Below, in pieces: positions 7,017 through 9,272 of a DNA stretch of 9,272 nucleotides (positions are counted from its first letter, which is position 1; each line of letters begins with the position of its first letter). The translations under genes were made by a program, and so were the position numbers. Source of the stretch: Candidatus Egerieousia excrementavium (GTDB lineage: Bacteria; Bacteroidota; Bacteroidia; Bacteroidales; UBA932). The notes below the pieces were generated by a model that ran no database searches, was not told where the DNA came from, and saw nothing but the letters and a program-made list of their open reading frames with translations. Where the stretch lies: NCBI GenBank assembly GCA_017694275.1, contig JADINB010000057.1, forward strand, positions 1-9,272. Reading direction: 5' to 3'.

Positions 7017-8438
7017 ATGGAGAAGTTCGACATTGCCGTAGTGGGCGCAGGCCCGGGAGGTTATGTGGCTGCAATACGTGCAGCCCAACTCGGATTCAAG
7101 ACTGTTGTTGTTGAAAGGGCCGAACTGGGAGGCGTATGCCTTAACTGGGGATGTATCCCCACAAAGGCTCTGTTGAAGAGCGCGCAGGTCTATAATTATC
7201 TCTCCCACCTTGCAGATTATGGACTGGCCTTATGCGATACCTCTTCCGGGGAAAATGTGAAGGTGGTGCCTGTGCCGCAGACGGAAAAAATCGTGGAGCG
7301 TGAGAGAAACGTTGCGGCAGCCATGAGCAGGGGCATAGAATATCTCTTCAGGAAAAACGGCATAACTCTCGTAAAGGGAAATGCTCGGGTAAAGGCCAGG
7401 GGGCTGCTGGAGGTAGTTGTGCAGTCTGGAGACAATATGGAGATAGGGGCTTCTCATATTATCCTTGCGACAGGCTCAAGAGCCGCTTCATTGCCCTTCG
7501 CACCGATTGACGGCGAGCGGATAATATCATACAGGGAGGCACTTGTTCCAGAGAAGCTGCCCGAAAGTCTTGTAGTGATAGGTTCAGGAGCCATAGGATG
7601 CGAGATGGCTTTCTTCTATAACTCCATGGGAACCAAAGTGACACTCATAGAGTATCTTGACAGAATCCTGCCGCTGGAAGATGCAGACGTGTCGGCACAA
7701 CTAAGCCGCAGTTTCAGAAAAGCGGGTATGAAAGTGCTTGTATCTGCTGCTGTAACCCAGGTGGAGAAGAGTGCTCAAGGGTGCAGGGTGAGGGTCAGGA
7801 CCGGAAAGGGTGAGGAGGTGATTGAGGCAGAACAGGTTCTTTCCGCCGTTGGAGTGGTGCCCAATACTGAAAATCTCGGTCTGGAGAATCTTGGCATTGA
7901 ACTTGTCAAGGGCAAGGTGCCGGTAGACGAATATTACAGGACAAAAGTAGAAGGTATCTATGCAATAGGCGATATAATTGCCACCCCCGCACTGGCGCAC
8001 GTGGCGTCTGCAGAAGCAGTGGCTGCGGTGGAGAAAATTGCCGGGCTTGAGGTGGAGCCTCTTGACTATTCTAATGTGCCGGGTGCGGTCTATACCTCTC
8101 CTGAAGCGGCTTCGGTGGGGCTTACCGAGCAGCAGGCGAAAGAGGCCGGGTTCGATTATAAAGTCGGCAAGTTCCCCTTCACTGCTTCCGGCAAGGCTAC
8201 TGCTTCGGGAGAGCGCGACGGGTTTGTAAAGCTCATATCAGATGCCGCCAGCGGAAAATTGCTGGGTGCCCATCTTGTAGGGGCAAACGTGACAGAGATG
8301 ATTTCCGGCATAGTCCTGGCCAGGAAACTGGGGGCAGGGGTCAGGGATATTGTAAAGACAATTTATCCGCATCCTACCATGAGCGAGGCTATAATGGGTG
8401 CGGCCGAGGTAATATGTGGAGAATGTATTCATCTTTGA
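7017..8438 (+). CDS. lpdA: Dihydrolipoamide dehydrogenase (E3)
   Basis: This FAD flavoenzyme reoxidises dihydrolipoyl groups with NAD+ as the E3 part of 2-oxoacid dehydrogenase complexes or the L-protein of glycine cleavage. The 473 residues show, in order: FAD-binding G-A-G-P-G-G (10-15); the redox-active disulfide in G-G-V-C-L-N-W-G-C-I-P-T-K (Cys41 and Cys46); NAD-binding G-S-G-A-I-G (189-194) followed by Glu196; the second FAD motif A-I-G-D (Asp319); and the C-terminal dimer domain with the catalytic pair His452 and Glu457 in H-P-T-M-S-E. The five residues separating the active cysteines and the exact C-terminal motif favour Lpd over mercuric or glutathione reductase. Length is normal. 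No E1, E2, lipoyl protein or glycine-cleavage gene is adjacent, so which complex it serves is open. It follows secA by 5 bases and is probably co-transcribed and perhaps translationally coupled. Confidence 0.95.
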   Translation: MEKFDIAVVGAGPGGYVAAIRAAQLGFKTVVVERAELGGVCLNWGCIPTKALLKSAQVYNYLSHLADYGLALCDTSSGENVKVVPVPQTEKIVERERNVAAAMSRGIEYLFRKNGITLVKGNARVKARGLLEVVVQSGDNMEIGASHIILATGSRAASLPFAPIDGERIISYREALVPEKLPESLVVIGSGAIGCEMAFFYNSMGTKVTLIEYLDRILPLEDADVSAQLSRSFRKAGMKVLVSAAVTQVEKSAQGCRVRVRTGKGEEVIEAEQVLSAVGVVPNTENLGLENLGIELVKGKVPVDEYYRTKVEGIYAIGDIIATPALAHVASAEAVAAVEKIAGLEVEPLDYSNVPGAVYTSPEAASVGLTEQQAKEAGFDYKVGKFPFTASGKATASGERDGFVKLISDAASGKLLGAHLVGANVTEMISGIVLARKLGAGVRDIVKTIYPHPTMSEAIMGAAEVICGECIHL

Positions 8439-8456
8439 TATAAATAGAACAGAGAC

Positions 8457-8846
8457 ATGGCAAAAAAAATCGAGGAGAGCGGCTATATAAACGAGATTAC
8501 CAGAATCTCTTCAGGCGCGCTGTTTAAGGGGACGGTCATTTCAAAGTCGGATTTGAGAGTTGACGGTGCATTGGAAGGCACCATTCTTCTTGAAGGCAAG
8601 CTGGTACTTGGCGAAAAGGCAAGAATCAGCGGGACGGTGGCTTGTACGAATGCAGACGTGTGGGGAACGATAGACGGCGATATCTGCGTAAAGGAGAAAC
8701 TGGAATTCAAGTCTGTTTCAAACATGAAAGGCAGCATAAAGACATCGCAGCTGCATATTGAGGCCGGAGCACAGTTCAACGGAACATGCGAGATGATAAG
8801 CGAAGAGTTCTATAACGGCTACTACAACAAGTTACTGGAAGAGTAA
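8457..8846 (+). CDS. Bactofilin (polymer-forming cytoskeletal protein)
   Basis: Bactofilins self-assemble without nucleotides into filaments that scaffold cell-wall enzymes, stalks or other polar structures at the cytoplasmic face of the membrane. The 129-residue product has the typical three-part plan: a short charged N-terminal tail (about 1-14), a core of about 95 residues, and a short C-terminal tail rich in Tyr and Glu. The core is made of imperfect rungs of 15-18 residues, most closing with Gly after a hydrophobic-polar alternation (for example L-R-V-D-G-A-L-E-G, A-R-I-S-G-T-V and G-T-I-D-G-D-I), as expected for the right-handed beta-helix. There is no signal peptide or membrane segment. 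It starts 18 bases after lpd without a visible promoter, so it is likely the last gene of the secA unit. No M23 peptidase, a common bactofilin neighbour, is present. Function in cell shape here is inferred from the family. Confidence 0.9.
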   Translation: MAKKIEESGYINEITRISSGALFKGTVISKSDLRVDGALEGTILLEGKLVLGEKARISGTVACTNADVWGTIDGDICVKEKLEFKSVSNMKGSIKTSQLHIEAGAQFNGTCEMISEEFYNGYYNKLLEE

Positions 8847-8852
8847 TCATAT

Positions 8853-9272
8853 TCAGACAATCTTTCTGTAATATTCTGCTTTCTGCAGAAAGGGGAGCGG
8901 GTATGCGCGTGAGGTGGAGGGCATGCGCCAGATTTTCACTTTACGTTTGCAATATTCGGTCTCTGTACTCTCACCGGTGGAAAGTTTTTTGCATCCGGTA
9001 GCTTTCTGTATGGCTTCTGCGGCTTTTTCACCCGTTGCCACGATGGTGCAGCACAAGGGGATTTGCTCCAGCAGCGCGGCTATATTGGTGTAAGATACGA
9101 TTTGCAGAAAATTGTCTGATGCGTTGTTCTTAAGCCTTATGACCTTTTCGGCCGTGTCGTAGAGGGCTATGCCGTTCTCGTTGCAGAACTTTTCTATCTT
9201 TTCTTTGTCGAACCGCTTTTCCTTTCCGGCAATAAAATAATTCTTGTCTGCCTTTGCTACATGCCCCATGAT
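8853..9272 (-). CDS. Uracil-DNA glycosylase superfamily protein, C-terminal part, cut by window edge
   Basis: This is the last ~139 codons of a DNA-repair glycosylase of the UDG superfamily, which remove deaminated bases such as uracil or hypoxanthine from DNA. The visible part has G-I-A-L-Y-D-T-A (an internal strand typical of the family), I-V-A-T-G-E-K-A (central Rossmann-like strand) and the C-terminal M-P-S-T-S-R-A-Y-P, which corresponds to the DNA-intercalating P-S-x-S motif of the family 6 (hypoxanthine-DNA glycosylase-like) branch. The N-terminal catalytic motif G-S-F-P would lie beyond position 9272. The frame stays open to the edge (the last codon is ATC, Ile), and the Met codon at 9267-9269 is internal: I-M-G here aligns with an internal I-F-G in relatives as I recall them. 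Assignment to the superfamily is fairly firm; substrate preference is not. It is convergent with the bactofilin, 6 bases apart. Confidence 0.72.
   Translation of the reverse strand: MMGHVAKADKNYFIAGKEKRFDKEKIEKFCNENGIALYDTAEKVIRLKNNASDNFLQIVSYTNIAALLEQIPLCCTIVATGEKAAEAIQKATGCKKLSTGESTETEYCKRKVKIWRMPSTSRAYPLPFLQKAEYYRKIV

Noticed and set aside
9267..9269. ATG as the true start of the glycosylase gene, giving a complete 138-residue protein
   Set aside because: The frame stays open to the window edge, and the N-terminal G-S-F-P-type catalytic region of the family is missing, so this Met is internal and the gene is cut by the edge.

Overview
This window looks like a chromosomal segment from a Bacteroidota bacterium, most likely order Bacteroidales. 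The evidence is: promoter -7 elements of the TAnnTTTG type ahead of three transcription units; no Shine-Dalgarno sequence before the starts; a SecA of about 1,090 residues with the long N-terminal coiled-coil insertion usual for that phylum; and a two-domain M16 lipoprotein peptidase of a type common in Bacteroidales. I cannot fix the genus from the sequence.

Layout. Positions 1-130 hold the end of an open frame that resembles the catalytic primase core of TOTE conflict-system proteins. It stops just where the conserved motif should continue, so it reads as a decayed or truncated remnant. Positions 131-455 have no gene I can support, but contain a terminator-like hairpin (258-299) and a promoter -7 element (423-430). 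Then come an M16 zinc-peptidase lipoprotein (456-3380) and a 55-residue 2[4Fe-4S] ferredoxin (3436-3603), whose promoter lies across the end of the peptidase gene. A strong intrinsic terminator follows (3625-3666). Next is a tight run of three genes on the + strand: secA (3733-7011), a dihydrolipoamide dehydrogenase (7017-8438) and a bactofilin (8457-8846). Gaps of 5 and 18 bases and the lack of a visible internal promoter suggest one transcript from the promoter at 3677-3684. On the - strand, ending only 6 bases from the bactofilin, is the 3' part of a uracil-DNA glycosylase superfamily gene cut by the right edge.

How the genes relate. Most are housekeeping functions: protein export (SecA), oxidation of lipoamide in 2-oxoacid dehydrogenase or glycine cleavage complexes (Lpd), electron transfer (ferredoxin), envelope proteolysis (M16) and cell-envelope scaffolding (bactofilin). 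SecA, a lipoprotein peptidase and a bactofilin share an envelope theme, but the lpd gene does not obviously belong to it and no complex partners are present. The window shows no intact novel system. The most interesting item is the conflict-system remnant at the left edge.
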